From Dichotomocladium elegans (Eukaryota > Mucoromycota > Mucoromycetes > Mucorales > Lichtheimiaceae): a DNA stretch of 64,000 nucleotides. The notes under the pieces were generated by a model that worked only from the letters and a program-made list of their open reading frames with translations, was not told where the DNA came from and did no database searches. This document shows positions 30,422 to 39,738 of this stretch, one piece after another. The first letter of the stretch is position 1. Every line of letters starts with the position of its first letter. The position numbers and the translations under genes were made by a program. The stretch is taken from assembly GCA_025716815.1 (NCBI GenBank), contig JAIXMN010000038.1:209225-273224 (forward strand), written 5' to 3'.

Positions 30422-31173
30422 CTAAACGATTTGGGAGCCTTCAAAAACATATGGTAGATGAGGCAGTCAAACACCTTGATTTTGAGGTTTCACGGGCTTT
30501 GTATCACCTTAATATAGTAGGGACGACTTTCACATAAAGATTGCTGTATTTATTGCTATAGTTATGCAGCTAAAATATTGTAAAATTGGCATTGAAAAGA
30601 AAATGGTCATTAATTGCTGAAAAATAGTAGATTCAGGTACTAAAAATGAATGACAAGTTATAAAAGTTTTCCAGAAATAGATCATAACCATTCAGGGAGT
30701 ATGATATGGTGTGTTTATAGATAAAACAAAGAAAAAACAAGTTTTCTAGGGAAGTGCAATAGGTAGCGGGGTTTGAAATGATTATTTTTGGACTCCCCGA
30801 CCCATTTTACATATATAGGCAACGTTGTGTAACACAAGCATATATATTATTATAGTAGTATATAGATATATATATTTAGAGTGTGGCGTGTTATACTCCC
30901 AGAGATCCTGGAAGGGCCCCTTTCGAGTTCTCGCTTGCAACTACGACACCAACATATATAAGCTCAGTGACCTCCAAGGCCGCGGATATTCCTCCTGGGT
31001 CCACACTGATCGCCTCCGACCTATCCACACTGGTTCTCCAGTCACACAAGACCCTTGGTATGACCCGACCGCTGCTCGAGCTGCCGAACGACGCCATCTG
31101 GAAGCCGCCGCTGCCGCCAATGCCCAGTTATCCGTGTTGTCCAAGGACGACCAACCTTCTGGGGAGGGGGTAT

Positions 31174-31495
31174 TGTCGCGTATGAATTCTGGAGCCAATC
31201 AGATCGACTTGCTGTAGGGACCCAAAAAGGGGATTATTGGAGAACATCTACCCCTGACTCCATCGACGTCCCTGTCGACTGCATTTATTGTCCGGGTTGC
31301 ATTTATTAACCCGTCTACATTTATTAATTCGTTAAGCCATGGCAATGAGTATGAAGATACCGGACTGGCCCTTCCACTTTAACTAATATAAATACCTGGG
31401 TGTTTGTCGTAAATAAAACGGGGAATACTACTACATTAATTATCACTGCCCATCACTATCGCTGGCTAAGGTTTATCCGCCAAAAATAGTCGACA
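31174..31495 (+). repeat. Gypsy D 3' LTR
   Basis: It is the direct repeat of 24619-24940, preceded by the purine tract GGGGAGGGGG at about 31161-31170. Confidence 0.92.
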
Positions 31496-31499
31496 CCAG

Positions 31500-31519
31500 C
31501 ACAGATTACGAATACGACA
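31500..31519 (+). repeat. Gypsy C 3' LTR, last 20 bp
   Basis: It matches 19742-19761 of the C 5' LTR and ends AATACGACA. The C target duplication ggtg (31520-31523) follows, then 39 bp of solo LTR G (31524-31562). Confidence 0.9.
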
Positions 31520-31562
31520 GGTGTGACAAAACACTTCCTATTGGTCCGCAATATTACGCACC

Positions 31563-31901
31563 TGTCGTTGTTTTTGGCGGATAGACCTTGGCCAAATGTA
31601 GAGACAACTGAATTTAGAGAAGAAGATGATTGTCTTTTTAATGTATGAATTGATGAGCCTATATATACTACTACTCTGATGGTTACTAAAGAAAAGATAC
31701 GGGAGGATAATAATAATAATAGAATGAATATAACTATGTGAGAGATGCAGTCGTGAAGGATGGAAGGAAGCAGGCAGACAATCCATTGGTAATAATTGAC
31801 AGTAAGGAGGCATTGGTAATCCGCACAAAAACAGGAGGTGATGACCGTGAGCATAGTCGGTGTTGCTAGTATTTCAATTGGCCACCAAATCTAATCCGAC
31901 A
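31563..31901 (-). repeat. Gypsy F 3' LTR
   Basis: On the minus strand it begins TGTCGGATTAG and ends ACAACGACA, preceded by the purine tract GGTGAGGGGG (complement of 31904-31915). Confidence 0.93.
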
Positions 31902-31947
31902 ATACCCCCTCACCAGAGTTTTGTACGTCCTCGGACAATGTTGATGG

Positions 31948-34900
31948 CTAAGAGGACCTGACGTCGTCCAGTTTTTGGCGTTCGTTCGCCCGGGCAGTAG
32001 TTGGGTCATACCATGGAGAGGTGGTGATACGAGAGCCCGGATGTACTGGCCGAAGACGGTCTGTATGGACCCATGAGGAATATTCGACGCCTTGCAAGTC
32101 GCTGAGCTTGTATATATCAGTCGACGGATTGACAGCAATTATTCGAAAAGGGCCGCGCCAATTATATTCCAGACTAAGCTTGTTCTCATGGCGTAGCAGC
32201 ACATGATCACCGATTGAGAACTTTTGTGGACGGAGAAGAGCATCCCATCGAGCTTTGTCCTTAGTGGAGTTGTCGTTAAGGCGTTTTTCCGCGATTTGCC
32301 GAGCTTCGCGTAAGCGACGAACCTCTGGAACACGGCCAAGCGTAGTGTCTACAGCTGGATGGTCTGCTGAGGGGTCTGTCAGGTCAAGTGATGGTTTAAG
32401 AATGTCACCGGGGAGCTTAGGTTCTTGACCATATACAAGGAAAAAGGGGCTGAAACCCGTGGTGCGATGCTTTCGTATGCGGCAGGCGAAAACGGCTTGT
32501 TCAATGAATTTGTCCCAATGGTAAATATTACCATTGACATACTTTCGCAACATTTGTTTAAGAATTCCGTTAGTGCGTTCTGCTTTTCCGTTGGTTCGAG
32601 GGTGATAGGCTGAGGTTAACAAATGATTGATTTTTAAGCGACCGAGGTAGCAATTGAGAACTTTAGACATGAAATTTGAGCCGCGATCGGTGACGATCTC
32701 CGAAGGGCAACCGAAACGGAGAACGATTTCTTCATATAAGAAATCCGCGATGGCCTCACCAGTAGCGTCGCGAACGGCACGGGCAGCAGTCCAATTGGTC
32801 ATAGAATCAACGGCGACAAGTAGCCATCGATTGCCCTGAGCAGTGGTTGGTAGCTCTCCAATAAAGTCAAGATGCCATCGGGAAAAGGCAGGTGGAATTT
32901 CCAATGGCTTCATTGGCGCATGATGTATGTTGCGACCGGCGTTGGATGCTAGCTGGCATCGTGGGCAAGATGCCACCCATTCTTGAATATCGGCGCGCAT
33001 GTCCGGCCACCACCATCGCTTCCGCATAAGGTCGTAAATCGTGAGGTTACCAGTATGTCCAAAAGACTGATGGAACTGCTGGACCAGGTCTGCACGCCGT
33101 GCAAAAAGAACATACCGAATCTCTTGTATTTCATTATTGGCTTTTACCTTCCTGAAAACCTGGCCATTCCTGTTGACGAATTTGTCCTTGTGTTTGTTTA
33201 GAAGATCCTTGTAGACTTGTGGCCATTGATGCTCAGGTTGAGCATAGAACTTCGGCCAGTCCGATTCCTGGATTGCACGGACCGCATACAGGTAGTCGGG
33301 TTCGATGTCGCTTTCCGATGTCGCACAATCTACGCCATCACGTCGTGATAGTAGATCAGGTATATGATTCTCCTTGCCGGGTTTGTAACTGATTTCCGGG
33401 TCATAGAGTTCCATTTCCGCGATCCAGCGTGTTAACCTGGGTGTAGGTTTTGCTTGGGAACGGAAGTACTTTAAAGGATGGTGGTCGGTGTACACCATGT
33501 ATCGCCGTCCTTCAATAAAACAACGCCATGTTCGAAGGGCATGCAGGATGGCGAGAAGTTCCCTCTCTTGTGCTGGATAGTTACGTTCGGCTGGCGACAG
33601 CTTTTTGGACTCATACGCTATTGGATGCATTTGACCGTCATCACCTTCTTGGAGTAATACCGCGCCGACACCATAGTCGGAGGCATCCGTTTCGATTACA
33701 AATGGCCTCTCGGGGTTAGGCGGAAGCAGAATTGGCGCATCACTCATTCGGATTTTAATTTCTTCAAAAGCTCGTTGACAATCCGGGGTCCAGGCGATGC
33801 TTCTTCTTTTTGCGCCAGTTCCTTTTGTCAGATCAGTCAAGGGGGCAGCGATTGCCGCGAAATCTCGAATAAATCGGCGATAATGTGATCCAAGTCCGAT
33901 GAACTGCCGCACCTCTTGAACATTCGTCGGTTGGGGCCATTCTTGAATCGCTTTCACTTTCTTTTTGGATGGGAGAATGCCCTGAGCCGTTACTTGGAAA
34001 CCGACGAACTCAAGCTCGGTCTTGTTCAGTTCGCATTTCTGGGGGTTGGCGATAAGTTGTGCCTCCCGCAATCTGTCTAACACTTGACGCACGTGGTTAT
34101 AATGGTCCTCTTTTGTTTTGCTGAAGATTAGTATGTCATCCAGATAAACCAAAGCGAAGTTGTCAAGGTAGTCTCCCAGCACCGAGTTCATCAATTTCTG
34201 GAAGGTTGGTGGTGCGTTAGTTAAACCGAAGGGCAGTACCAGAAATTCGTAGGAGCCATAGCGAGTGTTGAAAGCTGTCTTTGGAATGTCTTTCTCTTGA
34301 ATGCGCACTTGATGATATCCGCTTTTGAGGTCAATGCTAGAGAAGAACTTGGCTCCTCTGAGCCTCTCAAGGCATTCGTCAATGCGCGGTAGAGGATGTG
34401 TATTCCGCAATGTGACTCTATTGACAGCACGATAATCGACACAGAGGCGCATAGTACCATCCTTCTTGCGGACGAATAGCACTGGGGCTCCCCAAGGGGA
34501 TGAACTTGGTCGGATTAGACGAAGATCGAGCAATTCGCCTAATTGTTTTCTTAGCTCGTCTAGCTCCAGCGGACTCATTTTGAAAGGTGGCCTGGATATC
34601 GGTGATGCTTCACCGGTGTCGATAACGTGCTCCACCTCTCGATCCGGTGGTAGTCCCGGCAGCTTGTTTTGGAAAACATCGCTGAACTCTTCTATTAGTC
34701 GAGTAAACCGATCATCGGTGGTGGTTGCATTTGGAGGCGAATCTTGTCGTACATAGCATAGAAACATATCCTCCACTTGTTTCGCACGTTCCATTCGTTG
34801 AACTTGTCGGTGCGAGATAAGGTACGCCAGGTCTGGGGTATCACGCTGGAGTATAGGGCGCAGGATATGTGTCTTACCTTCTGACTCAATTCTCCATGTG

Positions 34901-35403
34901 TCTAGGTCCCAATCAGGTACAGGATTGACCTTTTTTAGCCAGTCGCGACCGAGAATGACGTCGAATTTGGTGTCCAAAATATACGCCTCTGCTGTATGCT
35001 CGTAACCTTCGGCGTTGAGTGTCAGAGCGACCTTTCTGGTGACTTCGAGGATGTGCCCTCCAGCTGTTTCTACCTGTCGTCCAGGTACCGGCTGTGTAGG
35101 TAGTGCTAGGGTAATGCGTGGTGCGACGTATGACCCAGTGGCACCCGAGTCAATCAGAACTTTGACACGTTTACCATTACACTCCATGGGATACATTGGT
35201 AACTCTGTTTCGTTTATTGACAATAATGAATCGAAGTATTCCTTATCGGCCTCCAAATGTTTTTGTGTTTTCACAGTGCTTCGGTCGGTACTTTCTGAAA
35301 GATCGATAAGTGTGTCCTCTTGAACGTCCTGCTGAGGTGTATTATCCTCGACCATGTTAAGGGATTGTTGATGCGTGTACGAGCGCGAGTGGACTCCCTT
35401 CAA
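31948..35403 (-). CDS. Gypsy F Pol: protease, RT, RNase H, integrase
   Basis: The intact polyprotein has about 1151 residues. The protease is VLIDSGATGSYVA (about 80-92), the RT has FGLTNAPPTF and YLDD (about 417-420), and RNase H has ETDASDYGVGAVLLQ (about 570). The integrase zinc finger has H-x3-H and C-x2-C (about 780-820). The core carries LDFIGELP, VTDRGSNFMS and the glutamate in NGKAERTNG. YNWRGPFRII precedes a tail without chromodomain. The first codon is TTG, so no AUG of its own opens the frame. It overlaps the gag TGA by 4 nt in the -1 register. An in-frame AUG occurs 17 codons in (NMVEDN) and cannot be excluded as a start. Confidence 0.93.
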   Translation of the reverse strand: MKGVHSRSYTHQQSLNMVEDNTPQQDVQEDTLIDLSESTDRSTVKTQKHLEADKEYFDSLLSINETELPMYPMECNGKRVKVLIDSGATGSYVAPRITLALPTQPVPGRQVETAGGHILEVTRKVALTLNAEGYEHTAEAYILDTKFDVILGRDWLKKVNPVPDWDLDTWRIESEGKTHILRPILQRDTPDLAYLISHRQVQRMERAKQVEDMFLCYVRQDSPPNATTTDDRFTRLIEEFSDVFQNKLPGLPPDREVEHVIDTGEASPISRPPFKMSPLELDELRKQLGELLDLRLIRPSSSPWGAPVLFVRKKDGTMRLCVDYRAVNRVTLRNTHPLPRIDECLERLRGAKFFSSIDLKSGYHQVRIQEKDIPKTAFNTRYGSYEFLVLPFGLTNAPPTFQKLMNSVLGDYLDNFALVYLDDILIFSKTKEDHYNHVRQVLDRLREAQLIANPQKCELNKTELEFVGFQVTAQGILPSKKKVKAIQEWPQPTNVQEVRQFIGLGSHYRRFIRDFAAIAAPLTDLTKGTGAKRRSIAWTPDCQRAFEEIKIRMSDAPILLPPNPERPFVIETDASDYGVGAVLLQEGDDGQMHPIAYESKKLSPAERNYPAQERELLAILHALRTWRCFIEGRRYMVYTDHHPLKYFRSQAKPTPRLTRWIAEMELYDPEISYKPGKENHIPDLLSRRDGVDCATSESDIEPDYLYAVRAIQESDWPKFYAQPEHQWPQVYKDLLNKHKDKFVNRNGQVFRKVKANNEIQEIRYVLFARRADLVQQFHQSFGHTGNLTIYDLMRKRWWWPDMRADIQEWVASCPRCQLASNAGRNIHHAPMKPLEIPPAFSRWHLDFIGELPTTAQGNRWLLVAVDSMTNWTAARAVRDATGEAIADFLYEEIVLRFGCPSEIVTDRGSNFMSKVLNCYLGRLKINHLLTSAYHPRTNGKAERTNGILKQMLRKYVNGNIYHWDKFIEQAVFACRIRKHRTTGFSPFFLVYGQEPKLPGDILKPSLDLTDPSADHPAVDTTLGRVPEVRRLREARQIAEKRLNDNSTKDKARWDALLRPQKFSIGDHVLLRHENKLSLEYNWRGPFRIIAVNPSTDIYKLSDLQGVEYSSWVHTDRLRPVHPGSRITTSPWYDPTTARANERQKLDDVRSS

Positions 35404-36407
35404 TCCATTCGCGCTTTGCCTTTTGGGTGGCTTCGGTAATTGCTCCGCTGTTGATCGGTCATACGTTCTCGGTGTTCGGTACGCTCGCTAGGGCATTCCC
35501 GTGCTAGATGTCCACGGCCGCTGCAGTTGAAACATGCCTTATTGCGAAGATGCTCACGCCTTCCACGAGGACTTTGTTGCCACGTCCGAGTTTGGATTGC
35601 ATCCAGATCCATTGGTGCGACACCATTTGATCGTAGGTACTGAGGTGCCTCTGTGCGACTTGGGACTGGGAACTGAAGAGGACTGACCTCCGACCTATTC
35701 CGGTCCATGGGGTAGGTACGTGCGCTCTCGTAAGCCAATGCGATTCGGATGGCGTCAGATGAGGTTTGCGGAAAGCGAGTACGAACTTGGACGCGTACTT
35801 CTTCCTTAAGTCCTCTCTCAAACCTGTCAAGCGCTTCTTCGTCTGTCATGGTCGTGAGTGGCGCGCAGGCGGCTTGGAATTCCGTAACGTACTTCTGTAC
35901 TGATTCAGTCTGCGTCAAGGCTGCAAGCTTATCGCGTGCCAGTCGGTTAGCATTTACCGGGCTGAACATCCTGATGATGCGTTGTTTGAAATCACTCCAG
36001 TCGGAAATATCGGCCCCGAAACGTTCTTCATGCTGCCACCAAGTCTCGGCATTACCACGCAGTAGTGTCTTTGCATATTCAGTCCACTCATGTTCAGGAA
36101 GCGATGACATACTTAGATATCTTTCGACTGATCGTGTCCAGCTCTGTACGGCGTCCAGCGAGCGATCTCCGTGATATGTATCCGGCTCTCGCATCTTGAC
36201 CGGAAACTTGTCCTTCTTGGCCAAGAGAGCAAGGATCATCTGAAGCATGGCTTCCGTGGTGTTTTCCTGTCCTGATGTTGGCATTGTAGGGCTTTCCGGT
36301 AAGTCTTCTAATATTGACCTTGTTGTAGGAGCCTCGTCGTTGTCTGAATCTTGCGCTTGTCTTGTGCGGTAGGTTTGGAAACTTGAGCTTGTGTTTAGGT
36401 GGTTCAT
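35400..36407 (-). CDS. Gypsy F Gag
   Basis: Gag has 335 residues from the ATG at 36407. The open frame continues upstream into the LTR, but this ATG is five bases past the primer-binding site and matches the gag start in gypsy D. It has an acidic linker (RSILEDLPESP), a capsid-type domain (PDTYHGDRSLDAVQSWTRSV and EEALDRFERGLKEEV) and a knuckle CFNCSGRGHLAREC near 290-303. An upstream ATG in the primer site opens only ATG TTT ATA TGA. No lesion was seen. Confidence 0.92.
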   Translation of the reverse strand: MNHLNTSSSFQTYRTRQAQDSDNDEAPTTRSILEDLPESPTMPTSGQENTTEAMLQMILALLAKKDKFPVKMREPDTYHGDRSLDAVQSWTRSVERYLSMSSLPEHEWTEYAKTLLRGNAETWWQHEERFGADISDWSDFKQRIIRMFSPVNANRLARDKLAALTQTESVQKYVTEFQAACAPLTTMTDEEALDRFERGLKEEVRVQVRTRFPQTSSDAIRIALAYESARTYPMDRNRSEVSPLQFPVPSRTEAPQYLRSNGVAPMDLDAIQTRTWQQSPRGRREHLRNKACFNCSGRGHLARECPSERTEHRERMTDQQRSNYRSHPKGKARMD

Positions 36408-36412
36408 ATAAA

Positions 36413-36424
36413 CATCAGCTACCA
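36413..36424 (-). other. Gypsy F primer-binding site
   Basis: The shared 12-mer TGGTAGCTGATG on the minus strand lies two bases from the 5' LTR end at 36427. Confidence 0.8.
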
Positions 36425-36426
36425 AT

Positions 36427-36765
36427 TGTCGTTGTTTTTGGCGGATAGACCTTGGCCAAATGTAGAGACAACTGAATTTAGAGAAGAAGATGATTGTCTT
36501 TTTAATGTATGAATTGATGAGCCTATATATACTACTACTCTGATGGTTACTAAAGAAAAGATACGGGAGGATAATAATAATAATAGAATGAATATAACTA
36601 TGTGAGAGATGCAGTCGTGAAGGATGGAAGGAAGCAGGCAGACAATCCATTGGTAATAATTGACAGTAAGGAGGCATTGGTAATCCGCACAAAAACAGGA
36701 GGTGATGACCGTGAGCATAGTCGGTGTTGCTAGTATTTCAATTGGCCACCAAATCTAATCCGACA
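36427..36765 (-). repeat. Gypsy F 5' LTR
   Basis: It is the direct repeat of 31563-31901, 339 bp, with no difference noticed. A TATATATAGG-like motif near 36523-36533 (minus strand) is the likely core promoter. Confidence 0.93.
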
Positions 36766-36817
36766 CACCGACACAAACGGCCAGGAAAAATCCAGTATGG
36801 CATAATAGAAAGCTTAA

Positions 36818-36889
36818 AGGAGCCGCTGGGGATCGAACCCAGGACCAGAAGATCTGCAATCTTCCACTCTACCACTGAGTTACAGCTCC
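36818..36889 (-). tRNA. tRNA-Cys (anticodon GCA)
   Basis: The acceptor stem GGAGCTG pairs with CGGCTCC (one G-U) and the discriminator is U73, as expected for cysteine. The anticodon stem GAAGA/TCTTC has loop TTGCAGA with anticodon GCA. The T-arm is CTGGG-TTCGATC-CCCAG. There is no intron. The solo LTR G ends 44 bp beyond the tRNA 3' end, and gypsies C, D and F piled into that LTR. Confidence 0.95.
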
Positions 36890-37646
36890 TGGTGGTGCTT
36901 ATGTCGTGGACGAATGGAGTTTTGGCTCCAGAACTGCCAAATCAAGGCAAAGATTCAAGCCCAGAAATCCCGGTCGACCCAAGCACTCAATTCGAAGCAC
37001 GTGATCCCAAACATCCCTCTTGTCACGTGCCTTTCGGAAGCTAAAATGCCATGGCACTTCCTGGCATCTTCTGGAACTTGCTCCACAATCACTTCCCCAC
37101 CACACCAGTCATGCCACGTCGACTCTTCTAGAAAAAGGATGTCTCTAGAATCATCAGTAGCTTTTGCTAGTATCTTCTTTAGACATTAGTATAAATATCA
37201 GCTGTATCCTTTACTACAATAAAGAACAGTCAATCTATCTACTCTTATTCTTATATTCTGCTTCCTCCTGAAATCAAGGCTTCCTCGGCGCATATCCTCT
37301 TGTTTACTGCTAGTTTGAGTACTCTTTGGGCTGGATAAAGATATTATTACAAAAGCGGAAAGAGACAAGACAACTAGAAAACAAGAAAACCAACACTTAT
37401 ATCACGGACGCGCCTAATCAAGGCATTAGGCCATCACAAAATAAACGAAGGTTCAAGCCTAGAAATCCAGGCCAATGGGAAAACCTTCAATCAGAAACCG
37501 AAACCTTGGATACTGCACGAATATTCTAGATGTCAGCTGCAGAACAACCACCTGATACACCAATTGGTATCCATAGCAGCTCTGTCAAAAGTACTTTCTA
37601 TGAAACACTGCTTCCAGCACATTCCATAAGGAAATATATAAATATA
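36890..37646. other. Spacer with promoter-like LTR debris
   Basis: No gene is recognised. GTATAAATATC near 37189 and AATAAAG near 37220 sit 30 bp apart as in the LTRs of this window, so part of it may be an old LTR, but no paired end or target duplication was found. The segments 36940-36970 and 37420-37470 resemble each other (AATCAAGGCA then TTCAAGCCYAGAAATCC). Confidence 0.4.
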
Positions 37647-37922
37647 CTGGATTTCTCCTCCCATTTTGCGCTCTCTGAAAATGATTTTGCACTTTAAACT
37701 GGTTGCTTTTGCAGTTCAGCCCCAATAGAGGTTGCGCACTATTTGTTTTGTATTACGCTGATTTACTCCGCTCTTTTGCGCTCTGCTGCTTTAGCATTCT
37801 TCTGTTCGTCCCAATGCGCTCTGGCCTCACGTCATTCTACATTTCTTTTATTGCGTTTTCTCAATGCACTGCAATCTACGTTGTGGTTTTACATTCTAGC
37901 AAAACTTGCAATTGTTTGCTGG
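37647..37922 (+). repeat. DD34E transposon left TIR
   Basis: It begins CTGGATTTCTCCTCCC and pairs with 42349-42624 reversed over 276 bp, with a few transitions noticed (for example at about 37741 and 37812). Translated frames across this repeat are artefacts. Confidence 0.92.
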
Positions 37923-38075
37923 AACCATTTGCCATTTCTTCCATAATCTAACCATACTGCGTTGGCCGTTTTCTCAGAATATGGGGAATGTATTCTTTAT
38001 GTAATGAGTATTCATAAAATGTAATATCAGATGTAAATATATAAACAAAAACATGAAAGAACGAGAAAATGCAAG

Positions 38076-39563
38076 CTACTGGACAGGTTTTCTGGCCAAG
38101 CAAGGGTCAAAAAATGATTTAGAGTGCCTGATCCACCCAACACAGTCCTCCGCAGTAACTGTTTGCACAGCTGCAATGATTCGTGGCGTCAGATTGTCAT
38201 TGCCTGTCAATTCTTCACGCCGAACTCCTAAATTTCATTGTTAGCATACATGACAAAGTTGATTGCGATTGTAATAGTGAACAAACCTGCTTTCACTTTC
38301 GACCAAAACTCTTCAATGGGGTTTAAGAATGGTGAATATGGCGGCAAGTAAACGCATCTGTAACCCCGTGATACGATAGTACTCTTCACCACCTCGCGCT
38401 TGTGGATTGGTGCATTGTCCATGACGATGCCTTTGCCTTGGAGTCCATACTTGTCTAAAACGTCCATAACAAGCCCAATGAACTTGAGATAGTGCTCAGT
38501 GCGAGTACCCACTCTACCGTTCAAAGTCGTAGTTTTGTTGCTGCCATTCTTCCGTTTTTTCGACACGACCGCCTCTGGCTTGCGCAACGTCACATTGATG
38601 ACGCCCTCCTTTGAAATTGCGCCAAGGATCGTAATGTTCACGCCTTTGTTCGATGGGACTATAGCCTTTGCAGGTTCTCCCTTCTTGGACCGGCCGAAGT
38701 TCCTCTTGATATGCATATTGAATCCTGCTTCGTCAAGAAAAACGCAGTCTTCAAAGCAGAATGTTGTATCGGCGAGCCATCCTTGGACACAATCGTATCG
38801 CATAGTTACTGTTCGTTCCGACACCCTAGCAGCAGGCAACTTCTCAAGCTTCTTTAAAGTGAGGCAACAGTGCTTCACAAGATGCTTTTGCAAAGCCCCA
38901 ATCGTGATAGTCAGATCCTTGAATTCCTCACAAAGTGCAGTTCGTGCTTCTTTCAATGTCGCATCCGGTCGTTTCTCGTAAAATTTGATAAGCGATTCCG
39001 TATGCTGCTGGAAGAGCTTTCGAGTTCCCGATACCGCTGGTTTGGAGGGTCCATTGCCTGGCAAGGCTTGTTCTTCGTCAAGGCGATACTTCCGAACCCA
39101 ATTCTGAGCTGTCCGGACAACAATTCCTTTCTCGCGGGCACAAGCAGCAGCGTTCTTCCCACCGGTTTCGATGAATAAGGCAAAGAAGTCAGCCTTCTGT
39201 TGCTCAGTATAAACCCGATTTGGTCCTCTTTGCTTTTTAGGCTTGGCTGGAGGATGCTGGCTGGCCGTAGCGACTGGGGCAGGCTCATCGGGTTCATCCT
39301 CGTGAGCTTCATCAATGTCCATTTGTGCTCTTGTGAATTCCTTATTTTTCGATATTTAATCCAAAAATACATTTTTACAACAAGTAGGGCATTAAGTAAC
39401 TTACATCCAGAGTAAAGAGTTCGTGCACACCCCCATCAACATCATTATTCCATTCAGCTGACGTTGCACTTGGTAAATCCACCTCAACGCCCTGAAGAGA
39501 AGCTTGTTCATCGAAAGAATCCGGAATAGCGCAGTTCTCGAAAACGAATGTAAGTTCTGACAT
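38076..39563 (-). CDS. DD34E transposase, three exons (38076-38227, 38287-39340, 39405-39563)
   Basis: This transposase cuts and rejoins the element's ends. Exon 1 (53 codons) is acidic. A 64-nt intron begins GTAAGT and ends TAAG. Exon 2 carries a basic helix-turn-helix (QRGPNRVYTEQQKADFF then AARTAQNW-like, about 88-140) and the catalytic triad: first Asp in FLDEAGFN (about 254), second in MDNAPIH (about 361), and Glu in NPIEEFW. The second Asp and the Glu are separated by exactly 34 residues (DD34E). A 59-nt intron (GTTTGT, branch GCTAAC, TTTAG) leads to exon 3, which ends at TAG 38076-38078. The spliced length is 454 residues. Exon junctions are my prediction, and the phases agree throughout. 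Without splicing the protein would lose its acidic N-terminus and last 50 residues. Confidence 0.85.
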
Positions 39564-39581
39564 GTTGATGAAGATATATAG

Positions 39582-39613
39582 TTTGCGTGTGTGTGTGTGT
39601 GTATGTGTGTGTG
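39582..39613 (+). repeat. (GT)n microsatellite upstream of the transposase
   Basis: A GT-rich dinucleotide run with one A interruption lies just upstream of the transposase start, in the transposase leader. Confidence 0.8.
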
Positions 39614-39738
39614 TAATAAAAAACAGCAAAGTTGAATTTCGATCAACGTATTTATACATGCTTTAGCATTAGTGGGACAATACCAAAGGGTTGCTCGCGC
39701 CCTGTAACCTTCATGGACCCCAGTCATCCAACATCTGC

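Larger units (their letters stand above)
29263..30908. mobile_element. Non-autonomous DNA transposon, 1646 bp, 8-bp target duplication
   Basis: The ends form an imperfect inverted repeat of about 29 bp (29263-29291 and 30880-30908), with the matching core TGGGAGTATA then CACGCCACACT. The flanking octamer tggaaggg occurs at 29255-29262 and 30909-30916. Removing element and one octamer restores the gypsy D integrase frame. An 8-bp duplication fits hAT or P-type transposases, but the TIR does not show a typical hAT CAGNG end, so the superfamily is open. The AT-rich interior has no convincing coding frame. It holds two tRNA-like modules and an ATCATATGATT tandem near 30150-30170. Confidence 0.85.
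26024..31217 (+). pseudogene. Gypsy D pol, interrupted by a DNA element at 29263-30908
   Basis: Protease (LIDSGATGSYVA), RT (YLDD near 27281), RNase H (ETDASDYGVGAVLLQ) and the integrase zinc finger and core (LDFVGELP, VTDRGANFMS, NGKAERTNG) read open to the block EYNWKG at about 29262. The GPY/F-type end of that block and the tail resume at 30917 after the inserted element. The tail (YKLSDLQGRGYSSWVHTDRL) continues to 31217, whose stop lies 43 bp inside the 3' LTR. Apart from the insertion no stop was found. The 5' end overlaps the gag TGA in the -1 frame. Confidence 0.9.
24619..31495 (+). mobile_element. Gypsy D, Ty3/gypsy element, gag and pol disrupted
   Basis: It has 322-bp LTRs at 24619-24940 and 31174-31495. 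They differ at one position noticed (a/g in GTTTGTCRTAAATAAA). The duplication ccag is at 24615-24618 and 31496-31499, splitting the gypsy C 3' LTR. Gag has a stop at codon 13 and pol carries a 1.65-kb DNA element, so it depends on other copies. The near-identical LTRs show that both lesions are young. Confidence 0.93.
19479..31519 (+). mobile_element. Gypsy C, structurally intact Ty3/gypsy element hosting gypsy D
   Basis: It has 283-bp LTRs at 19479-19761 and at 24356-24618 plus 31500-31519, the latter split by gypsy D. The duplication ggtg is at 19475-19478 and 31520-31523. Gag and pol are open. The two LTRs look identical by eye once D is removed. It inserted into solo LTR G. Confidence 0.93.
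31563..36765 (-). mobile_element. Gypsy F, structurally intact Ty3/gypsy element
   Basis: The two 339-bp LTRs look identical by eye. The duplication cacc is at 31559-31562 and 36766-36769, and gag and pol are uninterrupted. It lies in solo LTR G. Identical LTRs and open frames make it a strong candidate for a recently active copy. Its pol is closest to gypsy D. Confidence 0.94.

Noticed and set aside
30169..30474. 101-codon frame in the 1.65-kb DNA element
   Set aside because: It covers the two tRNA-like modules and AT-rich sequence, with no motif and no link to a known transposase.
37703..37951. Membrane-protein-like frame, repeated on the other strand at 42248-42568
   Set aside because: Both lie in the 276-bp terminal inverted repeats of the DD34E transposon and are equal only because the DNA is repeated.
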